The notes under the pieces: model-generated
Databases searched by the model: none
Seen by the model: the letters and a program-made list of their open reading frames with translations, nothing else
What the model was told of the DNA's origin: nothing
Assembly: GCA_017617065.1 (NCBI GenBank)
Contig: JAFZWP010000009.1
Coordinates: forward strand, 1 to 63,134
Direction: 5' to 3'
DNA: 63,134 nucleotides
DNA from: Bacilli bacterium
GTDB taxonomy: Bacteria; Bacillota_I; Bacilli_A; ML615J-28; CAG-698
Program-made: the position numbers and the translations under genes
Shown here: piece by piece, positions 1-8,439 of the stretch
How positions within the stretch are numbered: the first letter of the stretch is position 1
Layout of the letters: each line of letters starts with the position of its first letter

Positions 1-113
1 ATTAAATAATTTATAAAATTAATAGAAAATGATAAATTTATTTTATGAAAAAATGAAAAAAATAATATGAAAACGAATGAAAAAAATAGTGGATAATAAA
101 AGTTGCTTTTTCC

Positions 114-141
114 TTGATTTTAGGGTTTTAAATGGTATAAT
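114..141 (+). promoter_or_regulatory. Promoter of nrdD
   Basis: A -35 box TTGATT (114-119) and a -10 box TATAAT (136-141) are 16 bases apart, followed by the Shine-Dalgarno AGGAG at 151-155. The region 1-113 is A/T-rich with no gene that I can see. No NrdR-box pair was recognised. Confidence 0.6.
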
Positions 142-165
142 GCTAATTACAGGAGTGTGCGTGTT

Positions 166-2526
166 ATGTTAAATGTTAAGAAAAGAGATGGAAACATTGT
201 ACCATTTGATTTAAAGAAAATCGAAGGTGCAATCGAAAAAGCTTTCAAAGGCTTAAACAAAAATTATTCACAAGATATCATTGAATTACTTGCTTTAAAG
301 GTTACTGCTGACTTTAATAGTAAAGTTAAAGATGGTGTAATTGATGTAGAAGACATCCAAGATAGTGTAGAAGTAGTATTAATTCAATCTAGTTATGTTG
401 ATGTTGCTAAAGCATATATTTTATATCGTAAGCAACATGAAAACATTCGTAATGTGAAGAATACTATTATCGACTATAAAGATACAGTTGATAATTATTT
501 AAAGATTAATGACTGGCGTGTTAAAGAAAACTCGACTGTTACTTATTCAGTAGGTGGACTAATTTTATCAAATTCAGGTGCTGTTACAGCTAATTACTGG
601 TTATCTGAAGTATATGATACTGAAATTGAACAAGCTCACCGTAATGCAGATATTCATATTCATGATTTATCAATGCTTACAGGATATTGTGCAGGATGGA
701 GTTTAAAACAATTAATCCAAGAAGGCTTAGGAGGCGTTCCTGGAAAGATTACATCAACACCCGCTTCACACTTATCAACATTATGTAACCAAATGACTAA
801 CTTTTTAGGTATCATGCAAAATGAATGGGCTGGTGCTCAAGCATTTTCTTCATTTGATACTTATCTTGCTCCATTTGTTAAGGTTGATAACTTATCATAT
901 AAAGAAGTAAAACAATGTATCCAATCATTCGTATATGGTGTTAACACACCTTCACGTTGGGGAACTCAAGCTCCATTCACAAATATTACTCTTGACTGGG
1001 TAGTTCCTAATGACTTAGCAGAATTAAATGCAATTGTAGGTGGTGTTGAACAAAACTTCAAATATAAAGATTGCGTCAAAGAAATGGCAATGGTTAACAA
1101 AGCATTCATCGAAATCATGATTGAAGGCGATGCTAACGGAAGAGGATTCCAATATCCTATCCCTACATATTCAATCACTCGTGATTTTGATTGGAGTGAA
1201 ACGGAAAACAATAAATTGTTATTCGAAATGACAGCAAAATATGGTACTCCATACTTCTCTAACTACATTAATTCAGATATGGAACCAAGTGATGTTAGAA
1301 GTATGTGCTGTAGATTAAGACTTGACTTAAGAGAATTAAGAAAGAAATCAGGTGGTTTCTTTGGTAGTGGTGAATCAACTGGATCAGTTGGTGTTGTAAC
1401 TATCAATATGCCTCGTATTGCATATTTAGCAGAAAATGAAGCTGATTTCTTCAACCGCTTAGAAAAAATGATGGATATTTCTGCCAGATCTTTAAAGATT
1501 AAGAGAAATGTTATTACTAAACTTTTAGATGCAGGTTTGTATCCATACACTAAAAAATATTTAGGAACATTCAATAATCACTTCTCTACAATCGGACTAG
1601 TTGGTATGAATGAAGCTTGCTTAAATGCTAAATGGTTAGGTAAAGACTTAACTCATAAAGAAAGTATTGAATTCACTAAGAAGACACTTAACTTTATGAG
1701 AGAAAAGTTATCTGATTACCAAGAATTATATGGTGATTTATATAACTTAGAAGCTACACCTGCAGAATCAACTGCTTATAGACTAGCTAAACATGATAAG
1801 ATGAAATATCCTAATATCATTACAGCCAGTGAAGGTAATAATACTCCTTATTACACTAACTCAAGCCATTTACCAGTTGGTTATACAGAAGATATCTTCA
1901 AAGCTTTAGATATTCAAGATGAACTTCAAACTCTATATACTTCAGGAACTGTTTTCCATGCCTTCTTAGGTCAAAAATTACCTTCATGGCAAGCATGTGC
2001 AAAACTAGTTAGAACAATCGCGGAAAACTACAAACTTCCATATTATACTATGTCACCAACTTATTCAGTTTGTGCAAAACATGGATATATCGAAGGTGAA
2101 GAATATGTTTGTCCTATTTGCGGAGAAAGAACAGAAGTATATTCAAGAATTACAGGTTACTATCGTCCTGTTCAAAACTGGAATGATGGTAAGACTGAAG
2201 AATTCAAGAATCGTAAGACTTATGATATCGATAATTCACATCTTACTAAAAAGCACGAAACTTGCGAGTGCGAAAAAGTTGAAGCTCCAGTAGTAAAAGA
2301 AATGATGTTATTTACTACTAAGACTTGTCCAAATTGCAAGATGGCTAAGATGTTACTTGAAAAAGCTGGCATTAAATATACAATGGTAGATGCAGAAGAT
2401 GAAAAAGAAACAACTATTAAATATGGTGTTAAAAAAGCTCCTACTCTACTTGTACCAAATGGAAATTCATTTGATCGTTATGAAAATGCTAGTGAAATTA
2501 AAGGATTTATAGAAAGACAAAAATAA
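166..2526 (+). CDS. nrdD: Anaerobic ribonucleoside-triphosphate reductase NrdD with fused glutaredoxin-like domain
   Basis: Class III ribonucleotide reductase, which makes deoxyribonucleotides under anoxia using a glycyl radical. Residues 1-90 are an ATP-cone (KKRDGNIVPFDLKKIEGAI). The core carries a CC pair in RSMCCRLRLD, a zinc-type cysteine set around CAKHGY and CPICGE, and the candidate radical glycine in RITGYYRP (about Gly664). After it comes an extra domain of about 80 residues with a CPNC redox motif (Cys721/Cys724) and a cis-proline APTLLV, a NrdH/glutaredoxin-like fold. The ATG at 166 is chosen because AGGAG (151-155) is 10 bases upstream; a GTG at 157 sits almost on the ribosome site. 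No nrdG activase lies in the window. The fused thiol domain suggests a redoxin-dependent rather than formate-dependent enzyme (inference). Followed 2 bases later by a TrxB-like gene. Confidence 0.93.
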   Translation: MLNVKKRDGNIVPFDLKKIEGAIEKAFKGLNKNYSQDIIELLALKVTADFNSKVKDGVIDVEDIQDSVEVVLIQSSYVDVAKAYILYRKQHENIRNVKNTIIDYKDTVDNYLKINDWRVKENSTVTYSVGGLILSNSGAVTANYWLSEVYDTEIEQAHRNADIHIHDLSMLTGYCAGWSLKQLIQEGLGGVPGKITSTPASHLSTLCNQMTNFLGIMQNEWAGAQAFSSFDTYLAPFVKVDNLSYKEVKQCIQSFVYGVNTPSRWGTQAPFTNITLDWVVPNDLAELNAIVGGVEQNFKYKDCVKEMAMVNKAFIEIMIEGDANGRGFQYPIPTYSITRDFDWSETENNKLLFEMTAKYGTPYFSNYINSDMEPSDVRSMCCRLRLDLRELRKKSGGFFGSGESTGSVGVVTINMPRIAYLAENEADFFNRLEKMMDISARSLKIKRNVITKLLDAGLYPYTKKYLGTFNNHFSTIGLVGMNEACLNAKWLGKDLTHKESIEFTKKTLNFMREKLSDYQELYGDLYNLEATPAESTAYRLAKHDKMKYPNIITASEGNNTPYYTNSSHLPVGYTEDIFKALDIQDELQTLYTSGTVFHAFLGQKLPSWQACAKLVRTIAENYKLPYYTMSPTYSVCAKHGYIEGEEYVCPICGERTEVYSRITGYYRPVQNWNDGKTEEFKNRKTYDIDNSHLTKKHETCECEKVEAPVVKEMMLFTTKTCPNCKMAKMLLEKAGIKYTMVDAEDEKETTIKYGVKKAPTLLVPNGNSFDRYENASEIKGFIERQK

Positions 2527-2528
2527 TT

Positions 2529-3434
2529 ATGATAGATATTATTATAATAGGTGGAGGCGCAGCTGGCATGACCGCTGCCCTTTATTCTTTAAGAAGTGGA
2601 AAAAGCGTATTAGTTTTAGAAAAAGAAAACTTTGGTGGTCAAATTGCTAATTCTCCAAGAGTTGAAAACTTTCCTTCAATAAAAGAGATTAGTGGATCTG
2701 ACTTATCTAGCAATATGTTTGATCAAATTTGTAATTTGGGTGCGGAATTTGAGCTTGAAAATGTGGAACATATTGAAAAAGTTGATGATCATTTTGTAGT
2801 TAAAACTGATTATAATGAATACGAAGCTAGAGCAGTAATTATAGCAAGTGGCGTTCACCATCGTAAGATTGGGGTAGCCGGTGAAGATGATTTAATTGGT
2901 AAAGGTGTATCATATTGTGCAGTATGTGATGGTGCATTTTATAAAGATCAAGATGTTGTTTTAATTGGGGATGCTAATACCGCTCTTCAATATGCATTGC
3001 TACTTTCAAATTATTGTAAATCTGTTCATATTTGTACTTTATTTGATCATTTCTTTGGGGAAGATATTCTTGTTAAGAGAATTTACGAACGCCCTAACAT
3101 TAAAATTACTCACAATTTAGCACTACAAAAATTCAATTATAAAAATGAACTTGAATCTTTAGAGTTTGAAGATACACAAACTAAACAAAAATTAGTGATT
3201 CCATGTGCTGCTTGCTTTATTGCTATTGGCCAAGTGCCGGAAAATGATAAGTTTGCTAATTTAGTTAAGTTAGATCATGGCTATATCGTAACTGATGATG
3301 CTTGCCATACAGCAACACCTGGTGTATATGCGGCTGGGGATTGTAGAAGCAAAAAAGTTAGACAACTTACTACAGCTGTAGCCGATGGTGCTATTGCCGC
3401 AGTTGAAGCTGTAAATTACATTGATAGAAAATAA
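2529..3434 (+). CDS. trxB: Thioredoxin reductase-like flavoprotein with degenerate NADPH site
   Basis: A 301-residue protein of the low-molecular-weight thioredoxin reductase family. It has an N-terminal FAD motif GGGAAGMTAALYSLRSG, the redox-active CAVC pair (Cys130/Cys133, followed by DGAF) and the C-terminal FAD motif VYAAGDCR. The canonical NADPH motifs are missing: where GGGDSA is expected it reads IGDANTALQYA, and where HRRxxxR is expected it reads HICTLFDHFFGED. This resembles what is known of ferredoxin-dependent flavin thioredoxin reductases of clostridia, so the donor may not be NADPH (inference). It starts 2 bases after nrdD, so it probably reduces the glutaredoxin-like domain fused to NrdD. 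A terminator follows. Confidence 0.85.
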   Translation: MIDIIIIGGGAAGMTAALYSLRSGKSVLVLEKENFGGQIANSPRVENFPSIKEISGSDLSSNMFDQICNLGAEFELENVEHIEKVDDHFVVKTDYNEYEARAVIIASGVHHRKIGVAGEDDLIGKGVSYCAVCDGAFYKDQDVVLIGDANTALQYALLLSNYCKSVHICTLFDHFFGEDILVKRIYERPNIKITHNLALQKFNYKNELESLEFEDTQTKQKLVIPCAACFIAIGQVPENDKFANLVKLDHGYIVTDDACHTATPGVYAAGDCRSKKVRQLTTAVADGAIAAVEAVNYIDRK

Positions 3435-3435
3435 A

Positions 3436-3466
3436 TTTGACTCCACTAACGTGGAGTTAAATTTTT
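3436..3466 (+). terminator. Terminator of nrdD-trxB
   Basis: Hairpin with stem ACTCCAC/GTGGAGT, loop TAAC and flanking A:T pairs, followed by TTTTT at 3462-3466. Confidence 0.8.
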
Positions 3467-3471
3467 ATCAT

Positions 3472-3500
3472 TTGTAAATAGACTCTAAATTTTGTATAAT
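3472..3500 (+). promoter_or_regulatory. Promoter of ftcD operon
   Basis: TTGTAA (3472-3477), 17-base spacer, perfect TATAAT (3495-3500). The start codon of ftcD is 17 bases further. It is the only clear promoter for the five tightly packed genes up to 8254. Confidence 0.65.
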
Positions 3501-3517
3501 GGTATAAAGGTGTAAAA

Positions 3518-4438
3518 ATGAATGGCTTAATCGAATGCATTCCTAATATTTCCGAAGGAAGAGATTTAAATATTATAAATGAATTAGCATCTTTATTTAA
3601 AGAGACTAAAGGCGTATTACTTTTAGATTATTCAAATGATGTTGATCATAATCGTAGTGTTTATACAGTTGTAGGTAATTTAGGCTCTATGGAAGAAATA
3701 ATGTTTGAATTTATCAAAAGAGCAAGTGAATTAATTGATCTAAATCATCATCAAGGAATTCATCCTCGAATGGGTGCGGTTGATGTTTGCCCATTTGTGT
3801 GTTTAGATAAGTCACTTGTTGCTGATGCAATTTCGATGAGCAAGCGCCTAGCTAAAAACGTAGCTGATAAATTGAGTATCCCTACGTATTTATATGAAGA
3901 TTCATGTATTAATCCATGCCATAAAAACTTAGCCGATTTAAGAAAAGGTCAGTTTGAAGGATTATCTAAAAAACAGCAAGATCTTAAATGGGCTCCAGAC
4001 TTTGGGAAAGGATTTAATAAAACAGCAGGAGTATGTGCGATTGGGGTAAGAAAGCCACTAATTGCATACAATGTAATCTTAGATTCTAATGATTTAGGGC
4101 TAGCTAAAAAAATAGCAGGCATTATTCGGGAAAAGAATGGCGGTTTTAAATCAGTTAAAGCCTTAGGATTAATGCTAGCCTCGATTAATAAAGTCCAAGT
4201 ATCTATGAATTTATGTAATTATCAAGATACTGGGGTAATGGAAGTATTTAATGCTATTAAAGCATTAGCAAAAAAAGAAAATGTAGATATATTATATAGT
4301 GAATTAATTGGCTTAATGCCAAAAGAAGCTACTTTAGATATTGATTTTGAAGAGATTAAGCTTAAAGATTTTGATTTAAATAAACAAGTAATAGAATATA
4401 GAATCAAATCTTTGGAAGAAGGTAAAAATGAGTTTTGA
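3518..4438 (+). CDS. ftcD: Glutamate formimidoyltransferase
   Basis: Transfers the formimino group of formiminoglutamate to tetrahydrofolate in histidine breakdown, feeding one-carbon folates. The N-terminal signature IECIPNISEGRD and the motif HQGIHPRMGAVDVCPFV are typical of the family. At 306 residues it holds the N- and C-terminal transferase domains but not the cyclodeaminase domain of the mammalian protein, as is usual for the stand-alone bacterial enzyme. No hutH, hutU or hutI lies nearby, so its partners are elsewhere or it serves another folate route. It ends with TGA, which shows the standard code, and overlaps map by 11 bases. Confidence 0.92.
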   Translation: MNGLIECIPNISEGRDLNIINELASLFKETKGVLLLDYSNDVDHNRSVYTVVGNLGSMEEIMFEFIKRASELIDLNHHQGIHPRMGAVDVCPFVCLDKSLVADAISMSKRLAKNVADKLSIPTYLYEDSCINPCHKNLADLRKGQFEGLSKKQQDLKWAPDFGKGFNKTAGVCAIGVRKPLIAYNVILDSNDLGLAKKIAGIIREKNGGFKSVKALGLMLASINKVQVSMNLCNYQDTGVMEVFNAIKALAKKENVDILYSELIGLMPKEATLDIDFEEIKLKDFDLNKQVIEYRIKSLEEGKNEF

Positions 4439-5300
4439 TAGAAATGGTGAATGCTGGTGCGGATCTGGTAAGAAATATAAAAAGTGTCATATGGCATTTG
4501 ATGAAAAGATGGATTTATTCAAAAAGCAAGGATATAAATTACCAACGCGTGCGATGATTAAAACACCAGCCCAAATTGAAGGCATAAAAAAAGCTGCAGT
4601 TGTTAATAATGGCTTACTTGATTATATTGAATCAAGAATTAAAGCAGGAGTTAGTACTGAAGATATTGATAATTGGGCAGTAGAATACCTAGAAGCAAAT
4701 AATGCGCATTCAGCTGACCTAAATTATCAAGGATATCCAAAAAGCATTTGTACATCAGTTAATGATGTTGTGTGTCACGGCATTCCTTCTAAAAAAGTTA
4801 TCTTAAAAGAAGGAGACATTGTGAATGTTGATGCTACAACTGAATTTGATGGGTATTATGCTGATGCTTCGAGAATGTATATAATTGGCAAAGCAAGTGA
4901 AGATGCTAAAAGGTTAGTAGAAGAAACTAAAAAATGTCTAGAAATTGGTATGGCTCAAGTAAAACCATGGGCAAGTGTTATTGGTGATATTGGGGCTGCA
5001 ATTGAAGCTTATGCTCATAAGTGCGGATATAGCGTTGTAGAAGAGTTTTGTGGACATGGGGTTGGCTTAAAGATGCATGAAAACCCATATGTTTACCATT
5101 TTAATCCAAATGAAAAGACAGAATTAATCGTTCCGGGAATGGTATTTACCATTGAACCGATGATTAACCAAGGAAAGAAAGCAATCTTTATAGATTCTGC
5201 TAATGGCTGGGAAGTAAAGACTAAAGATCATAAGTTATCTGCCCAGTGGGAACATACAATACTTGTAACAGAAACTGGATTTGAGATTCTTTCTAAGTAA
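4428..5300 (+). CDS. map: Methionine aminopeptidase type I with N-terminal SEC-C zinc motif
   Basis: Removes the initiator methionine from nascent proteins. Residues 1-25 carry a SEC-C-type zinc motif (ECWCGSGKKYKKCH), thought to help ribosome contact. The peptidase domain shows the five metal ligands: two Asp in VDATTEFDGYYADASR, His in GHGVG, Glu in FTIEPM and Glu in WEHTILV. At 290 residues it is the size expected for the SEC-C form. It overlaps ftcD by 11 bases and is followed 19 bases later by the aconitase-X large subunit, so a housekeeping gene is embedded in a metabolic operon. Confidence 0.95.
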   Translation: MSFDRNGECWCGSGKKYKKCHMAFDEKMDLFKKQGYKLPTRAMIKTPAQIEGIKKAAVVNNGLLDYIESRIKAGVSTEDIDNWAVEYLEANNAHSADLNYQGYPKSICTSVNDVVCHGIPSKKVILKEGDIVNVDATTEFDGYYADASRMYIIGKASEDAKRLVEETKKCLEIGMAQVKPWASVIGDIGAAIEAYAHKCGYSVVEEFCGHGVGLKMHENPYVYHFNPNEKTELIVPGMVFTIEPMINQGKKAIFIDSANGWEVKTKDHKLSAQWEHTILVTETGFEILSK

Positions 5301-5319
5301 TTTATAAGGGGATGATTTA

Positions 5320-6615
5320 ATGTTTGACTACAAAATGAAGTTAACAGATGAACAATTAGAAATCCTTAATGGTGCCCAAGGTGCCACAATGGCCAAAGTT
5401 ATGCAAACTATGGTTATGTTTGGTGAATTCTTAGGAGCTAGTGAATTAGTACCTATTACTCATCAAAATGGGCATTTATCAACTAGTTTTGGAATTGGAA
5501 CTCTAAAGCCATTATTTGAAGTAATGGATAAACTAATTAATGATGAAATTAAAACTGTTGCTCCGTTTACTGTTAATCCTCGTCCTCTAGATTATGCAAA
5601 TATTAAATGTAGTTTTATTGAAAAATATGTATTCAATAAATATCTTTATAATAAACAAGCATTATATGAATCACAACTTGAAAAATTAGGCTTAAAAGAT
5701 AGAAATGCTTTTACTTGTACTAATTATTTAGACGAAGTAGGAAACAAGCCAAAGTATGGTGATATTTTATCGTGGGCTGAATCAAGTAGTGTAATTTATG
5801 CAAATTCTGTAATTGGTGCTAGATCAAATAGAAATAGTAGTATTATCGAATTATTTGGTAATGTCTTAGGCCTTGTACCAAAGTATGGCTTAGTTTTAGA
5901 TGAAGGAAGATATGCTTCTATTAAAATAACCCTTAGACTATCAAGATTAGTTGATGCTCACCTATTAGGTTTAGTAATTGGTAAATATGCAAAAGATGAA
6001 ATAGCATACATTTCAGGCCTAGATAAACACTTAGGAAAAGAATTAACTGATAAAGTTAAATCATATTTAAAAGATTTTGGGGCAAGCCTAGCCTCATCTA
6101 GCGATGTGGCTTTATACCACATCGATAATTTGACACCTGAAGCCAAAAAATACGGCTCTAAATTATTAGCTAAAGGCTTTAAGACTTTAGTAATTGATGA
6201 TGAAATGGTTAAAAAAGAATTAGATAGTTTACCAGTTTTATGGAAAAGGCCTGATGCTAAGCCAGACTTATGCTTCATTGGTTGTCCACATCTATCAATG
6301 TTTCAATTAAATGAATGGACTAAAAGAATAATTGATGGATTGAAGGCAAGTGGAGAAAAGAAAGTTGTAGTAAAAACGGTGTTACTAGCTAGTCCTGATG
6401 TTATTGAAAAGTTTGAAAATACTATTAATTATGATTTATTAATTAATGCTGGGGTAAAACTTTCTAGCATTTGTACAATAATGTTTACAAATAATCCAAA
6501 AACTAATAGGCGTAATATCATAACTAATAGTAATAAGTGCCGCATCTATTCACATGCTCGCTATTATACAAATGAAGAGATTATTAACATTATTACTGGG
6601 AAGGTGGAATTATGA
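5320..6615 (+). CDS. Aconitase X large (catalytic) subunit
   Basis: DUF521/AcnX catalytic subunit. Family signatures are FTCTNYL, AESSSVIYANSVIGARSNR, FIGCPHLS and SSICTIMFT; the three cysteines in these motifs are the likely iron-sulfur ligands. Known AcnX enzymes dehydrate cis-3-hydroxy-L-proline in bacteria and mevalonate 5-phosphate in archaea. The 431-residue length fits a split enzyme, and the swivel subunit follows with a 4-base overlap. The RBS is GGGGATG at 5308. With ftcD and sdaA in the same operon, an amino-acid-derived hydroxy acid such as 3-hydroxyproline is the more likely substrate, but nothing in the sequence proves it. Confidence 0.88.
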   Translation: MFDYKMKLTDEQLEILNGAQGATMAKVMQTMVMFGEFLGASELVPITHQNGHLSTSFGIGTLKPLFEVMDKLINDEIKTVAPFTVNPRPLDYANIKCSFIEKYVFNKYLYNKQALYESQLEKLGLKDRNAFTCTNYLDEVGNKPKYGDILSWAESSSVIYANSVIGARSNRNSSIIELFGNVLGLVPKYGLVLDEGRYASIKITLRLSRLVDAHLLGLVIGKYAKDEIAYISGLDKHLGKELTDKVKSYLKDFGASLASSSDVALYHIDNLTPEAKKYGSKLLAKGFKTLVIDDEMVKKELDSLPVLWKRPDAKPDLCFIGCPHLSMFQLNEWTKRIIDGLKASGEKKVVVKTVLLASPDVIEKFENTINYDLLINAGVKLSSICTIMFTNNPKTNRRNIITNSNKCRIYSHARYYTNEEIINIITGKVEL

Positions 6616-7067
6616 AAACATTTAAAGGAAGAGTAATAACACCTGGCAATTGGAAAGGCATGGCAATTGTATCTAAAGAAGTAGTAAATGTTATGGATAC
6701 ATTTTATACAAGTGCTTATAAAAAACATAAAACAGCAATTGGATCAGATGCGAAAAATGCTGATTTATTTGGTAAAGTGTTAACTGGTAAAGCTTTATGC
6801 CTACCACACTGCAAAGCATCAGCTGTAACTGGGCTTGTAATTGAAACAATTTGTGAGATGAATATCACACCAGCTGCTTATTTATTCAGTAATAAAATTG
6901 ATGAAGTTGCTGCTAGTGGTATAATACTTGCTCGTATTTGGGAAGATAGTGATGTCATATGTATTGATAATCTAGGAGAGGATTTTCTTGATTCTGTATC
7001 TAGTGATGATCTATTGCAAATATCATATGATGGAACTGTTTTAATTTTAGATAAGGATAATCAATAA
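6612..7067 (+). CDS. Aconitase X swivel (small) subunit
   Basis: DUF126/AcnX swivel domain, 151 residues, the mobile lid of the two-subunit AcnX dehydratase encoded just upstream (overlap ATGA at 6612-6615). It starts FKGRVITPGNWKGMAIV and has the typical GKALCLPHCKASAV segment where related proteins carry a conserved serine used in catalysis. Some AcnX enzymes have both domains in one chain; here they are separate. The stop codon shares one base with the start of sdaA (TAATG), which means coupled translation. Confidence 0.87.
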   Translation: MKTFKGRVITPGNWKGMAIVSKEVVNVMDTFYTSAYKKHKTAIGSDAKNADLFGKVLTGKALCLPHCKASAVTGLVIETICEMNITPAAYLFSNKIDEVAASGIILARIWEDSDVICIDNLGEDFLDSVSSDDLLQISYDGTVLILDKDNQ

Positions 7068-8254
7068 TGGATTCAATTAAGAAATTATATAGAATTGGTA
7101 ATGGCCCCTCTAGTTCACATACTATGGGGCCAAAAAAAGCTGCTGACATCTTTCTTGCTAAAAACAAGGATGCAAAAAGCTTTAAAGTTAATTTGTATGG
7201 TTCCCTAGCTTCTACTGGCAAAGGACACCTTACCGATAAAGTAATTTTGGATACTTTAGGGAAGAATACAACTGTTTCTTTTCTTCCTGATGTAATCAAG
7301 CCATTTCACCATAATGCTTTAGAATTTTTTAGTTATGATTTAGAAGGTAAACTGATGGATAGATGGCTAGTTTATAGCATTGGCGGAGGCGAGATAGTTG
7401 ATGGGGCTAATAAATATAGTGATGACCAAGAAGTTTATAAACTAAACTGTATGGCAGATATTTTAAAATATTGCGAAGATAAAAATATAAGCCTATATGA
7501 TTATGTCTTAGAAAACGAAGAAGATATTATGTCATATCTTGATCAAGTTTTTACCCAAATGATAAGCTGTGTAGAAGGTGGTCTAGTTAAAGAAGGAACA
7601 CTTCCTGGCCCTCTCCATGTTAATAGAAGAGCAAAGGTAGCATATAATAAATATATTGAGACAAAAGATATTGATAAATTGATTTTTGCTAGTGCGTTAG
7701 CAGCATCTGAGGAAAATGCTAACGGAGAAGTAGTAGTGACAGCTCCTACTTGTGGATCATGTGGAGTAATTCCGGGAATATTATATGCATATTTTAGACG
7801 TGGACTATATACTAAAAAAGAATTGATTGAAGGATTAGCAGTTGCTGGCTTAATTGGGAATCTTGTTAAGCATAATGCGAGTATCTCTGGCGCTGAAGTT
7901 GGCTGCCAAGGTGAGGTAGGCGTTGCCTGCGCAATGGCTTCCTCAATGGATGCATATTTACACAAAGCAACTAATAAACAAATTGAATATGCGGCTGAAA
8001 TTGCTCTTGAACATCATTTAGGAATGACATGTGATCCGGTGCTTGGCTATGTGCAAATTCCTTGCATTGAAAGAAATGCTTTATCAAGTAAAACAGCCAT
8101 CGATTGTAGTGAATATGCGCGAATGACTGATGGACAACATTATGTAAGTTTGGATAGTGTTATCCAATCAATGGCGCAAACAGGTAAAGATTTAAAAGAA
8201 GCATACAAAGAAACATCTCTAGGTGGCCTAGCTAAAACAACTTTAAACAAATGA
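7067..8254 (+). CDS. sdaA: L-serine ammonia-lyase, iron-sulfur type, single chain
   Basis: Converts L-serine to pyruvate and ammonia with an oxygen-sensitive [4Fe-4S] cluster. The N-terminal (beta) part begins IGNGPSSSHTMGPKKAA, a family hallmark. The C-terminal (alpha) part has VTAPTCGSCGVIPGIL, MTCDPVLGYVQIPCIERN and a final cysteine in AIDCSEYARM that together supply cluster ligands. At 395 residues the beta part is shorter than in E. coli SdaA (about 450), so this is a compact variant. It is last in the ftcD-map-acnX operon. Pyruvate production here complements the glycine-cleavage operon 3.6 kb downstream. A terminator follows. Confidence 0.93.
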   Translation: MDSIKKLYRIGNGPSSSHTMGPKKAADIFLAKNKDAKSFKVNLYGSLASTGKGHLTDKVILDTLGKNTTVSFLPDVIKPFHHNALEFFSYDLEGKLMDRWLVYSIGGGEIVDGANKYSDDQEVYKLNCMADILKYCEDKNISLYDYVLENEEDIMSYLDQVFTQMISCVEGGLVKEGTLPGPLHVNRRAKVAYNKYIETKDIDKLIFASALAASEENANGEVVVTAPTCGSCGVIPGILYAYFRRGLYTKKELIEGLAVAGLIGNLVKHNASISGAEVGCQGEVGVACAMASSMDAYLHKATNKQIEYAAEIALEHHLGMTCDPVLGYVQIPCIERNALSSKTAIDCSEYARMTDGQHYVSLDSVIQSMAQTGKDLKEAYKETSLGGLAKTTLNK

Positions 8255-8268
8255 GTTCTTCTTAGAGC

Positions 8269-8313
8269 AAGCTCCATATCAACGATTATTATTCGCGAAT
8301 ATGGAGCTTTTTT
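8269..8313 (+). terminator. Terminator hairpin, copy A of a repeated element
   Basis: Stem AAGCTCCATAT (8269-8279) pairs with ATATGGAGCTT (8299-8309) and is followed by a T-tract. The loop begins CAACGATTATTATTCG, matching the loops at 10299 and 39291. See the finding on repeated hairpins. Confidence 0.75.
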
Positions 8314-8388
8314 GTTATTGTATATATAACAATATAAATGTTATGTTCATTAAAAAAATGATCTCACGGTTAATAATTTGTAGATTTG

Positions 8389-8418
8389 TTGATTATTTGT
8401 CTTTATTTTTGATATAAT
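8389..8418 (+). promoter_or_regulatory. Promoter of the RhuM-like gene
   Basis: TTGATT (8389-8394), 18-base spacer, TATAAT (8413-8418), then AGAGG at 8425 as ribosome site for the ATG at 8440. Confidence 0.6.
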
Positions 8419-8439
8419 TATACTAGAGGTAATGAATAT

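Noticed and set aside
4428..4440. UGA-as-tryptophan (mollicute) code
   Set aside because: TGA ends ftcD and sdaA at the expected lengths, Trp is read from TGG throughout, and the T-box specifier is TGG.
8269..8313. Integron attC site for the repeated hairpins
   Set aside because: The simple core sites expected at attC ends are not present and no integrase is seen; the T-tracts favour terminator-derived elements.
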